From positions 5,394,001 through 5,458,000 of the forward strand of contig NC_068567.1 in assembly GCF_025698545.1 (NCBI RefSeq): a stretch of 64,000 nucleotides of DNA, given 5' to 3'. The stretch is from Gossypium raimondii (taxonomy: Eukaryota > Streptophyta > Magnoliopsida > Malvales > Malvaceae). This document shows positions 45,703 to 58,170 of this stretch, piece by piece. The notes below the pieces were generated by a model. The model did no database searches, was not told the DNA's origin, and saw only the letters and a list, made by a program, of their open reading frames with translations. The position numbers were made by a program, and so were the translations under genes. Numbering within the stretch: position 1 is the stretch's first letter; each line of letters opens with the position of its first letter.

Positions 45703-47836
45703 TCACAGTTCATCACGCATGGGTTGCTGTAACGGGAGTCCTTTATCGGGAACTACATTACCGTCGAATCGACCTTGGTTAATACCCTCTTCTACAGCTT
45801 TGCGAGCAAGCTCTGGTTTTCCAGCAATACCGGCCTTTATGGCTGCGGTAATTGTCCTTTGCAACTTAAGTATGCCAATACGTTTTGAAACAACGTAAAG
45901 TACAGCACACGAGAACAAGATGAACCCAACTATGAGTACTATCCTGTCCGGACAAAAAGCAGCAATATAAGCCGTGACATCCTCAGATCGGTAGTCACTA
46001 CTAGAATATAAAGGAAAATCTAACTTGTTAATACCTGTCAATAACATCATGACGTTGCATGGTGGACAGTAGATTCCGAGTTCGCGACAACAATGAGCGG
46101 TGTCCCTTATATTCACTTTCAGCCTTCTTTAATACTCCCGTTGATTCCTCTACATGTGCAAAGCGTAAAATATAAGCAAACAAATCGTATGCACGTAACT
46201 CCAGTCATCTCAGTTTCCGACAAACATGACAGTGTCATTTGCAAGTACCGAATTTTGCAACACCGCTTTATTTTTCAGAAAGTTTCGTTAAATAAACATT
46301 TCAGAATAGGGATATGAACACATACCGAAAGTCATGAGGGTGTTTGTGCTTCTTTCGACCTCCTATATACATGTACACATAAAGGAACAAAACCATAAGG
46401 AACCACATTATAAGACCATCGAGGATAAATAAAAATGAGGAAACAGAAGACAAAAATCATGTTACTAACCTGAACCATCAATTGACGGCTACGGCGCAGG
46501 CTCTCCGTGATGCTTTCTGCTGCAGACGTCATCCCGGCCTTTGTCCTGAAAATGATTATGAACTATAAACACGCAGAAGATTATTCTATTTTTTGTTCAA
46601 CAAAGCTACGTATAAAATACAGGGATTCTAAGTTAGTTCCAATGTCAATGAACACCAAAGCAGAAGAAAAAAGAAACTAATACATACTGCAGATTGCGCC
46701 GACGAACTGTGGATTCTTCTCCACCACCCAGCAGAAGTTCTCTCTACAAAACATACATAAATATAACCGGTTTATCGAGAAAAGAAAAAAAAAAAACACT
46801 TACGAAATGTAATTAACAACATGTCTATCAAACTTTATATGGAAAGGTAATGATCTTAGGGCACTGTCAAAAACAAAAAGATCTTATATATCAAAGGGCC
46901 ATCACCAAGGAATTGCATCGTTTTTATTACAATTGCGGACATAACGAATACTATTACGGTCAATAACAGCAGAGCGAACCAAAACCACAAAGAACGACAA
47001 TTCATGGCTATGACTATCAGTGGTAACAATCCCAGAAAGTACAAATTTGAAGAAAATCTCAACGTTAGCCAATGGAATTTACTTACCTCTTTTTGAGCAG
47101 TTTTCCTCATATTATCCTTTGCTTGTAAATTCGCATTCCTCAGATTCATTCTCAAACTAATCACAGCAATAACAATGAAAACCTCATTAGTAATTGCAAT
47201 TAGCATACAAACAAGAAGCTTTGCTAAATTGCAACTAAACCAATGCTACCAAGAACGCAGATCGGTCCGTACAAGGAACGAAAGTTGGAATGCAAATCTG
47301 CTACTTATATGAAACGTAATTCAATAGGGTTAGTTTTCTACGATTACGATTTCCGATTTCTAGTAACAGAGCTAAATCCAAGTATCAATAATAATAAAAC
47401 CATGAACATTGGATTTTGAAGCTTAAATCTTTTGAAACAATAATAAAAAAGTAAAACCCAGAATCAAATAACCAAAAAATTCGCATCTTTGATCCAAAAA
47501 TCTCAAAAGTGTGTGTGTGCGTGTGTGTTTGGAGGGGGGTTAAATTTACCTTTGGGATTGACTTCTCCAAGTTTTGAGCAAAGCTTTAGCAGACTGGACC
47601 TCATCATCGGTAGGAAGTTGTGGAGCGAGAAGATCGAGATTGAATTGCAATGAATTAAGAAGAGCCAAACCGTCTTGAGCCAATCCGTTTAATCTGGGCA
47701 ATGAATTTTTGTTCTTAGTTTCCTCCATTGTTGAGTTCCCATATTCCTGAATCTCTTTTATATGTTGTTGGGTTTTTGAATAGGCTTCGTCCCACTCTTT
47801 CTTTGTCTTCTCCACTTCTTCCACCACCTTGTCCAT
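45703..47836 (-). CDS. SEC20: SEC20-type SNARE, 7 exons, RDEL C-terminus
   Basis: Exons on the - strand: 47836-47550, 47156-47087, 46743-46688, 46545-46470, 46362-46326, 46149-46035, 45943-45703. All introns are GT-AG and the joined frame is 882 bases, 293 residues. The N-terminal coiled region (VEEVEKTKKEWDEAY, LPRLNGLAQDGLALL, LLAPQLPTDDEVQ) is followed by MNLRNANLQAKDNM and RELLLGGGEES, then the SNARE-like part (AGMTSAAESITESLRRSRQ, KKAESEYKGHRSLLSRTRN). One membrane anchor lies at about 215-233 (IVLIVGFILFSCAVLYVVS), followed by a lumenal tail ending RDEL. SEC20 is the ER t-SNARE for COPI vesicles returning from the Golgi, working with Use1, Ufe1/SYP81 and the Dsl1-type tether. The RDEL end matches the HDEL-type retrieval signal of yeast Sec20. 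Confidence 0.95.
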
Positions 47837-49900
47837 TATTTCTGTTTTTCAATTTTCGTCGGGTGTTTTTTTGTCTGTTTGAGTGATGGGAAAATTGAAA
47901 GGAAAATTTGGGGGAGGTTTGATTTCAGGTATCGCCGATGACAGGGAAGGGAAGAAACGTGAAGTAGACTTTAGATATTAATGAAACGTTACCGTTTTGT
48001 TATTTGGTAATTATATATTTCATAAAGGTATAATTATGTGAATTTAATTCTTATTATTTTTTTAATTAAATTTAATCACTAATCCTAAAAAGAGTAAAAT
48101 CATTTTACTTAATAAAATGTGGATTAAAACTCTAATTTTCTAATAATGTTAATGTGATAGTCCACATATATTTCATGTTGACATGTCATTATTTATTTTA
48201 TGTCACGCCAACAAATAATTTAAAAGATATTTTAAAATTAAAAATTTAAAAATATATAAAATTCATAAAAAATATAGAGTACTTGTGGATTGTCATGTTT
48301 AAAATATTAACATTTTAGTCAGTATTTTCGTTAAAAAGCCAATAATTTGACTCTCTTTGAAAGATTAATGATGAAATTCGACTCTTTTAAAAAGGCTGAG
48401 GGTCAAATTTAGTTCAAAAAAAGAATAAGGGACCAAATTTAGTTCAAAGTTTGAATTTGAGTTATGTTATATGGTTAAGTCTGTGACATTAGGGACCAAA
48501 TTTAATATAATGAAAGTTATTGAATATCTATACTATAGGTCGAAAGCTTGAGGTCCCTAGTGAATAAATATGAAGTCGAATTTTGATTTAATTGAAAATC
48601 TCGAAAGATACGAGCTTTTTGGATATTAAAACTTTGAGGGACTAAAATGAATAGATTGCATTTCATATTTAATGGATGTGTTTCTATGTTTGATTTGTGG
48701 AAGTAATAAGTTTTCAATAATTAGATTTACCGTATATAGAAAAAGACGCGGTCGAAACATTTAGGAATGAAGGGAATGAAAATGTCATAGACGAGTTGCC
48801 CTAATTTGGTTTGTGCTTCCATGATTTTATTTCAATTTATGTCCTGTTATATACTAAATTGAATAAGGCAATAATTGTTGCTTTCTCTCATGATTTGTTG
48901 ATTTATGAAATTATGACCTGATGGTTTTTGATTTGTTATGAAAATGCATATTTTTAAGTAAATTTCCTATTAAACGGCTTCAGATAGAGTTATAAGTATA
49001 GCTGACATACTATAGGATCCGTATACATCGATATTGTAGCACTAATCGCGTATTACTTTGATAGTATACCGATGAGTGCATGAAACAAATTACTACAGTT
49101 ATATACCGATGATCCAGGGTGATTATATGGTATTTGGTGGTCTAATATGTATATCAGTCTTAAGCCCATGTTCGATTAATAAAGGCTACAATATAAGTAT
49201 TGATAATGATTCAATTGTTATGCGAATTAAATTATTTGAATAGCTATGATTGAGTTGATCATTTTGGACATTGATGTCAACCAAACGGTTGATAGCATGT
49301 GAAAGATCGTGCAAATTGTGTATTTACGAGTCTTGGGGGTCGATGAAGTTGTAAACGAATTGATATATTCGAATTGGTAAAATGAGATAGAAATGATATG
49401 CAAATTCTTGAGACAATGCTTCTTGATGTATACTTGATTATATATATGAACTTTCAACTAGTTTATATACTTAATTTGATTATGCATTGCTTTTGAATTA
49501 TGTAAGCACCATTGAGTTTTTTGCTTAGCCTGCGGATTTGTTTGTTTCCGTGTATAATTGACGTTTAGGTATCGAAAGCTGGAGTAGATCATCAACATAG
49601 AAGACTCAAAATTTGAGCACAACAAAGCTTATGAAAGTCTTTTGAATATTATGTTTTGAGTTGGCATGTAACTAATATCAAAGATAATTAATTTTGAAGT
49701 TTATCTTGATGCTTGGTATCCATAACACTAGTGTTTGTAATCTAAATAACCATATTTGTTTGTGTGTTATGGTGTGGTTATATGAACACGATTATAATGG
49801 CATGCTATGATCTTTACTAAGTTTGAAATAATATTTCAGGTATTACTTGCATGTAAAGTTAACTAAGTTGACGTTCAACTTGATATCTTGTGACCATGTA
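47837..49900. other. Intergenic DNA, 5' of SEC20; partly old LTR-like sequence
   Basis: The first 100 bases are the SEC20 leader and promoter side (no clear TATA). About 48470-49560 contains text such as TTGAGGGACTAAAATGAATAG and a TATACCGATGATCC-type run that I associate with cotton LTR debris; no ends are visible. No coding frame is supported. Confidence 0.45.
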
Positions 49901-50239
49901 TGTTGACACCATTTTTTGGATGGAAAACGGGGTCGACTTGGGTTTTTTGAAAATGAAAACGAAAACGGGAGTCGCCACCAATCCTTTTTGATAAGGTGTG
50001 ATTGGATCACCTCGAAAAGTGGTTGTTTTTAATAAAAGGTTTGATTTTATTAAAACAACAATTTTGGTCCACGAAATTTAGAAAAACGGGTTCGGAGTCG
50101 ATTACATACGAGGAAGGATTAGCACCCTCGTCGCCCAAAATTGGTACCTAGTTGATTACTTAATGTCTTAATGTCGAAGATTGAAAACTTTAAAGAAATT
50201 TAAAATCGATCCTTAAAAAACTCGAATGACATGGATTAA

Positions 50240-50690
50240 AATTCAAGAGGAAACTTGGCAATTTGGTTAAGCTGTGAAATCGAAACCAAAGCACCTTAGG
50301 GCACGTTCTCGAATTTCCAAGCATAAAACATTGCCTTATTTTTGAAAAGTTTTAAAAGGATATTTAGCTATTTGGTCGAGCGAGAAATCGAGACCACGAG
50401 TACCTTAGGGCACGTTCCTCAAATTTCCAAGCGCAAAATATTGCCTTATTTTGAAAATTTTGAAAAGGATATTAAGTCATTTGGTCGAGCGAGAAATCGA
50501 AACCCAGTACCTTAGGGCACGTTCTCGAATTTCCAAGCATAAAACATTGCCTTATTTTTGAAAAGTTTTAAAATGATATTTAGCTATTTGGTCGAGCGAG
50601 AAATCGAAACCCAGTACCTTAGGGCACGTTCCTCGAATTTCCAAACGTAAAATATTGCCTTATTTTGAAATATTTCCCTTTTTTAAAATA
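50240..50690 (-). repeat. Four tandem repeats in the element 2 LTR
   Basis: Units of about 105-116 bases, each with the complement of CCCTAAGGT and GGAAATTCGAG, starting near 50290, 50405, 50512 and 50620. They correspond to the 109-bp repeats of the solo LTR. Confidence 0.88.
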
Positions 50691-50879
50691 TGATATTCAC
50701 GTGAATGATGGAATAATAAACATGATTATGTAAAAAAATGAACAAAACGAATAATAAATCAATCATACATTACATAGCAAATGAATAAATAAATAAATGA
50801 AGCATAAAAATGGACATATAAATAAATAAATAAATCATCATACAAAACAATAAAGGAAAATAGATGAAAATTATAAAAT

Positions 50880-51434
50880 ATGAACATGTATATGAATACT
50901 TAAGGAAATACGTATATGTATGTATATACATAAAATTATAAAAATGAAAAAATATATATATGCATTATAAGATATAAAAATATAAGTGTTTACATATATA
51001 TATATATATATGTATATAGATTATAAAATACGAAAATATATAAAATATAAGTATGTGTGTTATATAAAAAATGTGTGTATGTACATGAATTTATATAAAC
51101 ATGAAAAGTATATTTATATATATATATATATGTATTCTAAAATTATTATATAAAATATATATAAGTAAACATGTACATATTATACGTATATAACTATCAT
51201 GAAATATAAAAAATATATAGATATATATGGATACGTAAACAAATTATGATATATACATAAAATATATAAGTATGTATATGTACATATATATGTATATGAA
51301 TTGAAACATGGATATTTATATGTATACATATGTATATAAAAATATGAAATATAAAATATATATATTTATAATAAATAAAAAGTATGTACGTAAGTATATA
51401 TAAAAATATGTATATATATATAAAATATATAAGC

Positions 51435-51465
<31 letters not shown>

Positions 51466-51470
51466 CTAAT
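50880..51470. repeat. AT-rich microsatellite tract in the element 2 LTR
   Basis: Long TATATA/TATAC sequence ending in (AAT)n at 51435-51463, the mirror image of 29371-30000 in the solo LTR. Confidence 0.9.
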
Positions 51471-52756
51471 TAATTTTAATAATAAAGTAACCAAAATAAA
51501 AAGGACTAAATTGAGTAAAAAAATTTGGGGTCAAATCACGAATGAAATAAAGGGAAGGACCACATTGAATGCTGTGAATAACAAGGAGGGACCAAGAGGG
51601 AATAATCCGTCCCTCCAAAGCATGACTTCAAGGTGGACCGATGAAATCTAAAAAGAAAATCGAGGCCAAATCAAAAACAAAATGAAACTTGATTGCAAAA
51701 TAATTAAAAAGCGGAAGGGCTGAAAGTGAAATTAGCCCTTCCTCTAAAAACACGTGGATCCCATGGGCGGGTTGGTCTTCTGCCGGCAGGTCGAGCAAAA
51801 GCAATGGCATTTTGGCACTAAGACCCCCAAGTGAAACAGCGTCGTTTTATCGTGCTATAAAAGCCAAACTTTTCCCAAAAACCTCATTTTCACTTCTCTT
51901 TAAAAAGACTAACTAAAATTCTCTCAAACATCTCTCCCTCTCCGGACATCCGGTCAGGAGGCAGTGACCACCACCACCCACCCCATGCCGGTCACTGCGG
52001 CAGCGCCGCCGTCCATGATGGCGGAAAGTCGAAAAGGTTCGTTTTTTTTAAATCTTTCTCAATATATATGTATAATAGTTAAATAGAAAACTAAAGAAAT
52101 ATTTGTATGTGTATAAGCAGTTTCAAAAGGAAGGAAAATAAAGAAGAAAATAATAAAAAAAGAAAATAAATCTTATACTAGAAAACAAAGAGTCCTTGAA
52201 TCATTGTTTTTATTTTTATTTCTTGAAATCTTGAAGAAGAGCCCTTCTTTTTACAAAACAAGATCGGCACCCCTTACAATCGGTTTTCATGGCTTTTATA
52301 GCCATTGATACATTATTTTATTTTATTACTATTTCTACTCTTGCTTTGTCCTTTTTGCTTGCGTGTTTTGCTTGCTCTTCTATTTTGCGGTGGTTGGTGG
52401 CGGTGGCGAGTTGGTGGTGATGATGGCTGTGAGCAGAGAGGCGGGTGAGGAGGCCGAGGGCAGTCTTGACTGTGAGGGGCTAGGGTTTCGCTAGGTGTTT
52501 AGGTTTTGGTGATTGAATGTTAGGGTTTTTATTTTTTGGGCTTTGTTTGGTTGTAATGGGTAGAGGTTTAGGTTTGTATTTGGGTTGTTGGGTCAATTTG
52601 GGCTGGATTCATTTGGTGCTTTAGGTGTTGTAATTGGGCCATTCGGGTTTGGGTTTAGTCTAGGTGGGTTAATTTGGGCTCTGCTGGTTGGGCCATTTGA
52701 TTTGGGTTTATTGGTTTTATTTTCTCTGGTGGGCCGGGCAAATTTGGGCTTCTACA

Positions 52757-52774
52757 GCTGCCCCTCTTTGCTCG
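52757..52774 (-). other. Polypurine tract of element 2
   Basis: On the - strand CGAGCAAAGAGGGGCAGC directly abuts the TGTAGA start of the LTR. It is identical over 18 bases to that of element 1 (19637-19654). Confidence 0.88.
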
Positions 52775-52959
52775 TTGTCGTGTAACGAGAACAGAGCAAA
52801 GACTAAGAAAGACCAAATTTGCCCGGTCTTGCCGAGTCTTGACTTCTTTGAGTGCTTCTCTTTTCACTTAGCTTCACTCCAGTTCACTGTGTTTTGATGC
52901 TTCAATCCACTCCACTGCACTTCAACAAGATCCGACTAGTAGCTTCAATCTTCTTTGCA

Positions 52960-54980
52960 GCAACTTTAGGGGGACGAGATTCGTGGTTTTAGTCTGTCGT
53001 ACTGCAACGTCAGGGAGATAAGACTTGTAACTTCAACTGCAACTTCAGAGGTATAGACATTGGCGCTTCGACCCACTCATAGCGTCGGGAGATAGAATGC
53101 AGCTTCAATATACTCCTTGTAATCACAAAGAGGTAAAATCGCCATCTTGATCTTCAATCTATTCCACCGCCAACCGAGAGATAGAATTATTGGCTTCAAT
53201 GTACTCACTTTGTAACCACGGGGAGGTAAAACTGATGCGATCTACTCTCGTAACCCGGAGAGATAAGATCCTTTGTTTTAATCCGCTCCACTTGTAATCT
53301 CGGGGAGATAGGATTACTAGCTTCAATCTGCTCGTTGTAATCTCGGGAGATAAGACGACACGATCTTCTCTCTGTAACCCGGAGAGATAAGATCTTTTAT
53401 TTTAATCCACTCCTTTGTAATCTCGGGAGATAGGATTACTAACTTTAATCTGCTCATTGTAATCTCGGGAGATAAGATCGACACGATCTACTCTCTGTAA
53501 CCCGGAGAGATAAGATCATTTATTTTAATCCGCTCCTTTGTAATCTCGGGAGATAGGATTACTAACTTCAATCTGCTCATTGTAATCTCGGGAGATAAGA
53601 CGTCGATCTTCTCTCTGTAACCCGAGAGATAAGATCCTTTATTTTAATCCACTCCCTTGTAATCTCGAGAGATAGGATTACTAACTTCAATCGCTCATTG
53701 TAATCTCGAGAGATAAGATCGACACGATCTACTCTACGTAACCCGAGAGATAAGATCCTTTATTTTAATCCGTTCCACTATAATCTCGGGAGATAGGATT
53801 ACTAACTTCAATCGCCTATTGTAATCTCGGGAGATAAGACTGTCGATCTTCTCTCTGTAACCCGGAGAGATAAGATCCTTTATTTTAATCCACTCCACTG
53901 TAATCTCAGGGAGATAGGATTACTAACTTCAATCTATTCTGCTGTAATCTCAGGGAGATAAGATTTGAAATTCTTCAGTCTGTTCCACTGTAATCTCAAA
54001 GAAATAAGACCTGACGTGATCTACTCTGCTGTAACTTCAGAGAGATAAGATCCTTCATTTTAACCCACTCCACTGTAATCTCAGGGAGATAGGATTACTA
54101 ACTTCAATCTGCTCCGCTGTAATCTCAAGGAGATAAAATCTGAAATTTTTGATCTACTCCTTTGTAATCTCAAGGAGATAAGACACGATCACGATCTACT
54201 CTGCTTTGTAACCCGGAGAGATAAGATCCTTTATTTTAATCAGCTCCACTGTAACTTCAAGGAGATAGGATAGTGTCTTGATGCACTGCTGTAATCTCGA
54301 GAGATAAGATCATGGCTTCAATCGCTCCACTGTAACCTCGGAGATAAGATCGAAATTCTTGGTCTACTCCTTTGTAACCTCGGGAGATAAGACGATCGAT
54401 CTACTCTGCTGTAACCCGAGAGATAAGATCCTTTATTTTAATCCGCTCCACTGTAACTTCAGGGAGATAGGATAGTGTCTTCGATCTGCTCCGCTGTAAT
54501 CTCAGGGAGATAAGATCTCTGGCTTCAATCTGATGTGATCTACTCTACGATCTACTCTGCTGTAATCTCAGAGAGATAAGATCTCTGGCTTCAATCTGCT
54601 CCACTGTAACCTCAGGGAGATAAGATTTGTACCTTTAATTTGCCCCACTGCATCTTCAGGGGGATAAGACTTTGGTTCTTTGATCCACTCCACTGTAATA
54701 TCAGAGAGATAGGATTTGCAACTCGTAACTTCTGGAAAGTAAGATTCGCCATTGTGGCTTTAATCTTTTTAACTGCAATGTCGGAGAAACAAGATTCACC
54801 AATTTGGCTTTAATCTATTCCACTGCATCGCTTGGGGCGTAAGATTCGCTGTTGTAGCTTTAAGATTCACCGATGTGGCTTTAATCTTTTTAACCGCAAT
54901 GTCGGAGAAACAAGATTCACCACTTTGGCTTTAATCTGCTCCACTGCACTATCTGGGAAGTAAGGCTTTGTTTTCGATCA
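52960..54980 (-). repeat. Higher-order tandem repeat in the 3' UTR of element 2
   Basis: About 2 kb of 35-45-base monomers; on the + strand the core reads TGTAATCTCGGGAGATAAGA. A unit of about 120 bases recurs, marked by GATCCTTTATTTTAATCC-like text near 53390, 53510, 53635, 53755 and 53875. Read on the - strand the core is CTTATCTC(CCTGA)..TTACAG, the counterpart of the element 1 core. Monomers differ by many 1-base indels in G or C runs. Confidence 0.9.
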
Positions 54981-57900
54981 ACTTCGTTGTCAATGCAGGA
55001 AGGCCAGATCTTCTATCTTTACTTATCTGTTCTCTGGGGAACATGACCTATATAATGACCTAATTATGCATAATGATTAGGATGGCATGATCAAAATGAA
55101 TCAAATGCTCCTAACTAGACATGAATGCAGAATTTTATTTTTCTAGAATAACCCCGCTTAGGTTATCACTACTCAAAGTTTATTAAGGCTTTGTCAATGA
55201 AGTGCTACAACACCTTCCTTCTCGACTGGCAGTTTCTGAAGAAACATTTAGCCAAGTTGCCCCCCACTGCAAACCTCAAAGTTTACTCCATTGGGGCACA
55301 AAATTTGTACCATCATTCTCCCACTGTAATCCAAGGGTATAAATATGACTTTTCCTCAATCCTCTCCTATCACAATTCAAGGATACAGGACACGAATCGT
55401 TCTAGTTCCTCACACCATTCCCAAGGTGTCATAGCAAATGAAGGATCTCTTATCTGAGGTAACCTCTTACTATTGCCTGATAATCATTGCTTGCTTGTTT
55501 ATATAAGCTTTGTCACCAACATAGTGCCTTATCAATCAACGCATTTGAAAACAAAAATCTAAAGAGAAAGTCTAAATTTAGACTATTCCTTCCCAAATTT
55601 CCAACCTTTAAAATTGGTGTGTTCTAAACAATAGTCCTGCTTTAGGCTCCTATATTATTTAGAAACTTTTCAGAGTAATATGCAAAACTTCCTTTGTGAA
55701 AGTTTTATTAGTCCATTAATCATTATTCTAATACAACATGCTTTGCAAAAATGGGTCATAACAATGGATAAGAATAAAATTGGTTCTGAGCATAGCTCGA
55801 AAGGAATAAATTACCAAAAATAGTAAAGAAGGATAATGAAGAAATTGATCGAGAATGTTTATCTTGGAAAGGAAAAAGGTATTCCAAGAACAACAGATTT
55901 AATATAGATAATATGAGAATTGGGTGCCCCAGATATCGCAGCTTGAACTTTTCTGTACGAACTTTCTGAAGACCATTTTGAGTTGGACATGTGCTTAGGA
56001 GATCTACAGCGCTCTGTCGATGCCCCAAGATGTCGCCTATCCTTTCTTGTTGATTCAGGCACAGCAAGATCACCATATGCCCCAATATGATCAAAATTCG
56101 AATCGCTCTGATCGCCTCATGCCCCATTCTGAACAAATATTTGAGCCGCCCTTTTTGGGTTTTCAACTCAAATCCCCTTTGGCCTAAGGCGCCCTTTGCG
56201 GGTTTTCCCCTTAGCCTCTCCATTTTTCATTTTTCATTTTTTTATTTTTTTACATTTTTTTGACTCAGAGTGCCCTTTACGGGTTTTCACCTTGGTCATT
56301 TCTCCTTCTTTAAACGAAGTATTTCTTGACTGGATCCGAGTTTATAGGACTAGCAATCTCACTCAGGATCAGTGCTATTTTGAAGAATGTCTTTTTTACA
56401 ACATAGGGACATTCCCGGTTTAGCATTCATTTCCCTCTGGAATCTTTTTAGAGAGGAATGATTTTCTTTGACATCCAACCCTCTCGTGGAATTCTCTGAG
56501 ATGACACTGTTCATTATGGGCTCGTATCATTTGTTTCCGGTACATCTGACCCTGAAGAATAGCTTTTAACCTTTTTCCTCGGTTCAACTGATCGCATTGC
56601 GATTGGATCCATTCTGCTTCATCCAATTCTAGCTTAACTAATACTCGGAGAGAAAGGATTTCGATAGGTAAAACTACCTAAAACCCCGCAAACCAAAGAG
56701 AAAGGTATTGCCTCGGTACAGATGTTCGACAAGCAAAGAAGGCAAATAGTAATTTCCAATGCCAATCCCTGTAAGTCTCAATCATTTTCCTTCAATTTTC
56801 GATGTTCAACTCTAGGCACTTTAGTGACGAATCGTGGTGTCCACTTCTGAGTTAATTTGAGACCTCAGCTATCGCGCTATTGTTCAAGTTCAATACATTT
56901 TCCAATACCATCTCCTCTAAAATCAGCACGTGATGACATTGACGCATGAAGTAGCCTTTCAAGAAATGAAGCAATGCCCATTAGAAGTCTTCGATAATGG
57001 CGATGTCCATGCCCCAATTTGCTTAAAATTTGAGTCGTCCTTTTCGGATTTTCAACTCAAATCCACCTTTGGTCAAAGCGCCCTTTGTAGGTTTTCGCCT
57101 TGACCTCTCCTTTTTCTTTTTCTTCTTTTTCTTTCATTTTTGATTTTGATTGATTTCTCTTTTTTGTTTTTGACTTTGATTTTTTCTTTTACTTTTTTGT
57201 TTTTTGATTTTGATTTTGATTTTTTGATTTTTTTTTGGAATCTGAACCTATAGGATTAGGCAAGTTCTTGTTATCCCTTTTCAAAAAATTTTCCTTAATA
57301 TAGAGCCTTTTGGGGCGCCAATACGACAGAAAGCTTTGGATGTTCCTTCTTAGTGAGGATAAAATTCGACAACATCTTGAAGGGACGGAAACTTGACTTC
57401 AAACGGGCAAAGCTATGCTGACCCAACGAGAAAGGCATTGCCCTGGCAAAGAATTGCACTATTCATACTGTAAATTTCTGACATCGTGCTGTTGTGCAGA
57501 TTTCATTATCGGCATTTAACCCGGGCATATCCTGGTATGATTCTACAAAGATATCTTCGAACTCTAGAGGTAACTTGATGAGGTCTCACTTCATTTTTTG
57601 ATGCGGTCAATTCTAATATTCGCCAAGCTCACGATTTCGATGATTCCTTGTGAGGTAGGATCATCTATCCTCTTGTTCAACCATCCTTAACAAGTCGGAG
57701 ATAAACTACAATCTTTGTCATTTTCAAAGCATTGAGATCCTCGAACACATGCCTCGCTCAAAAGGAAAATGCAGGTGCATGGCGAGTCATTCACGTAATT
57801 GATATCCAGGGACCCATAGCAAGTACCAAAGAATATACAAAAGAATGTATAGATTCATGAATAATTATTTGTATCATATAATTATGAATGAATGAATGAT

Positions 57901-58170
57901 GGTTTGGAAGAAAGTTCAAAAGAATGAAAGAATCAGAAATAATTATTCAAAAAGAATGAAATAATATTAGCTCAAAAAGGAATGCAAAGATGTATTTTAT
58001 TAGAATAATGACGTTCAGACATTAGCCTATTTCACAAAGAAATTTCTATCGCTTTAGGCTAAAAACAACAAAAAAGTTCTGGACATTACTCTAAATAAGC
58101 CCTGATAACTATAGGGATTTCTTCCACAAGCTAATTGCTTAAAACACTCCAGATTTATAAGGGCAGGTAT
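54981..58170 (-). pseudogene. Element 2 pol relics and 3' tail
   Basis: No intact pol. On the - strand 57850-57540 gives LSPDL and YQDMPG-type pieces (protease-RT linker). 56626-56420 keeps MDEAEWIQSQCDQLN, then YRKQMIRAHNEQ and REFHERV, an integrase C-terminal relic. 56223-55756 matches the element 1 frame at 17557-17880. RT, RNase H and the integrase core are missing. 57100-57240 is a T-rich low-complexity run. Confidence 0.65.

Larger units (their letters stand above)
49901..52756 (-). repeat. 3' LTR of element 2 (2856 bp)
   Basis: On the - strand it begins TGTAGAAGCCCAAATTTGCC and ends AATGGTGTCAACA. A TATA box (TATAAAAG) lies at 52293-52300 on the - strand, within GGCTATAAAAGCC. It is the same family as the solo LTR at 21846-31101. 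The end holds the GGTGATCCAATCACACC motif (about 50000). Confidence 0.88.

Noticed and set aside
50880-51436. 79-codon Ile/Tyr-rich frame
   Set aside because: Low-complexity TATA/TATAC repeat in the element 2 LTR.
52585-52897. Gly/Leu-rich frames near the element 2 LTR start
   Set aside because: They cross the LTR edge and polypurine tract and are shadows of LTR DNA.
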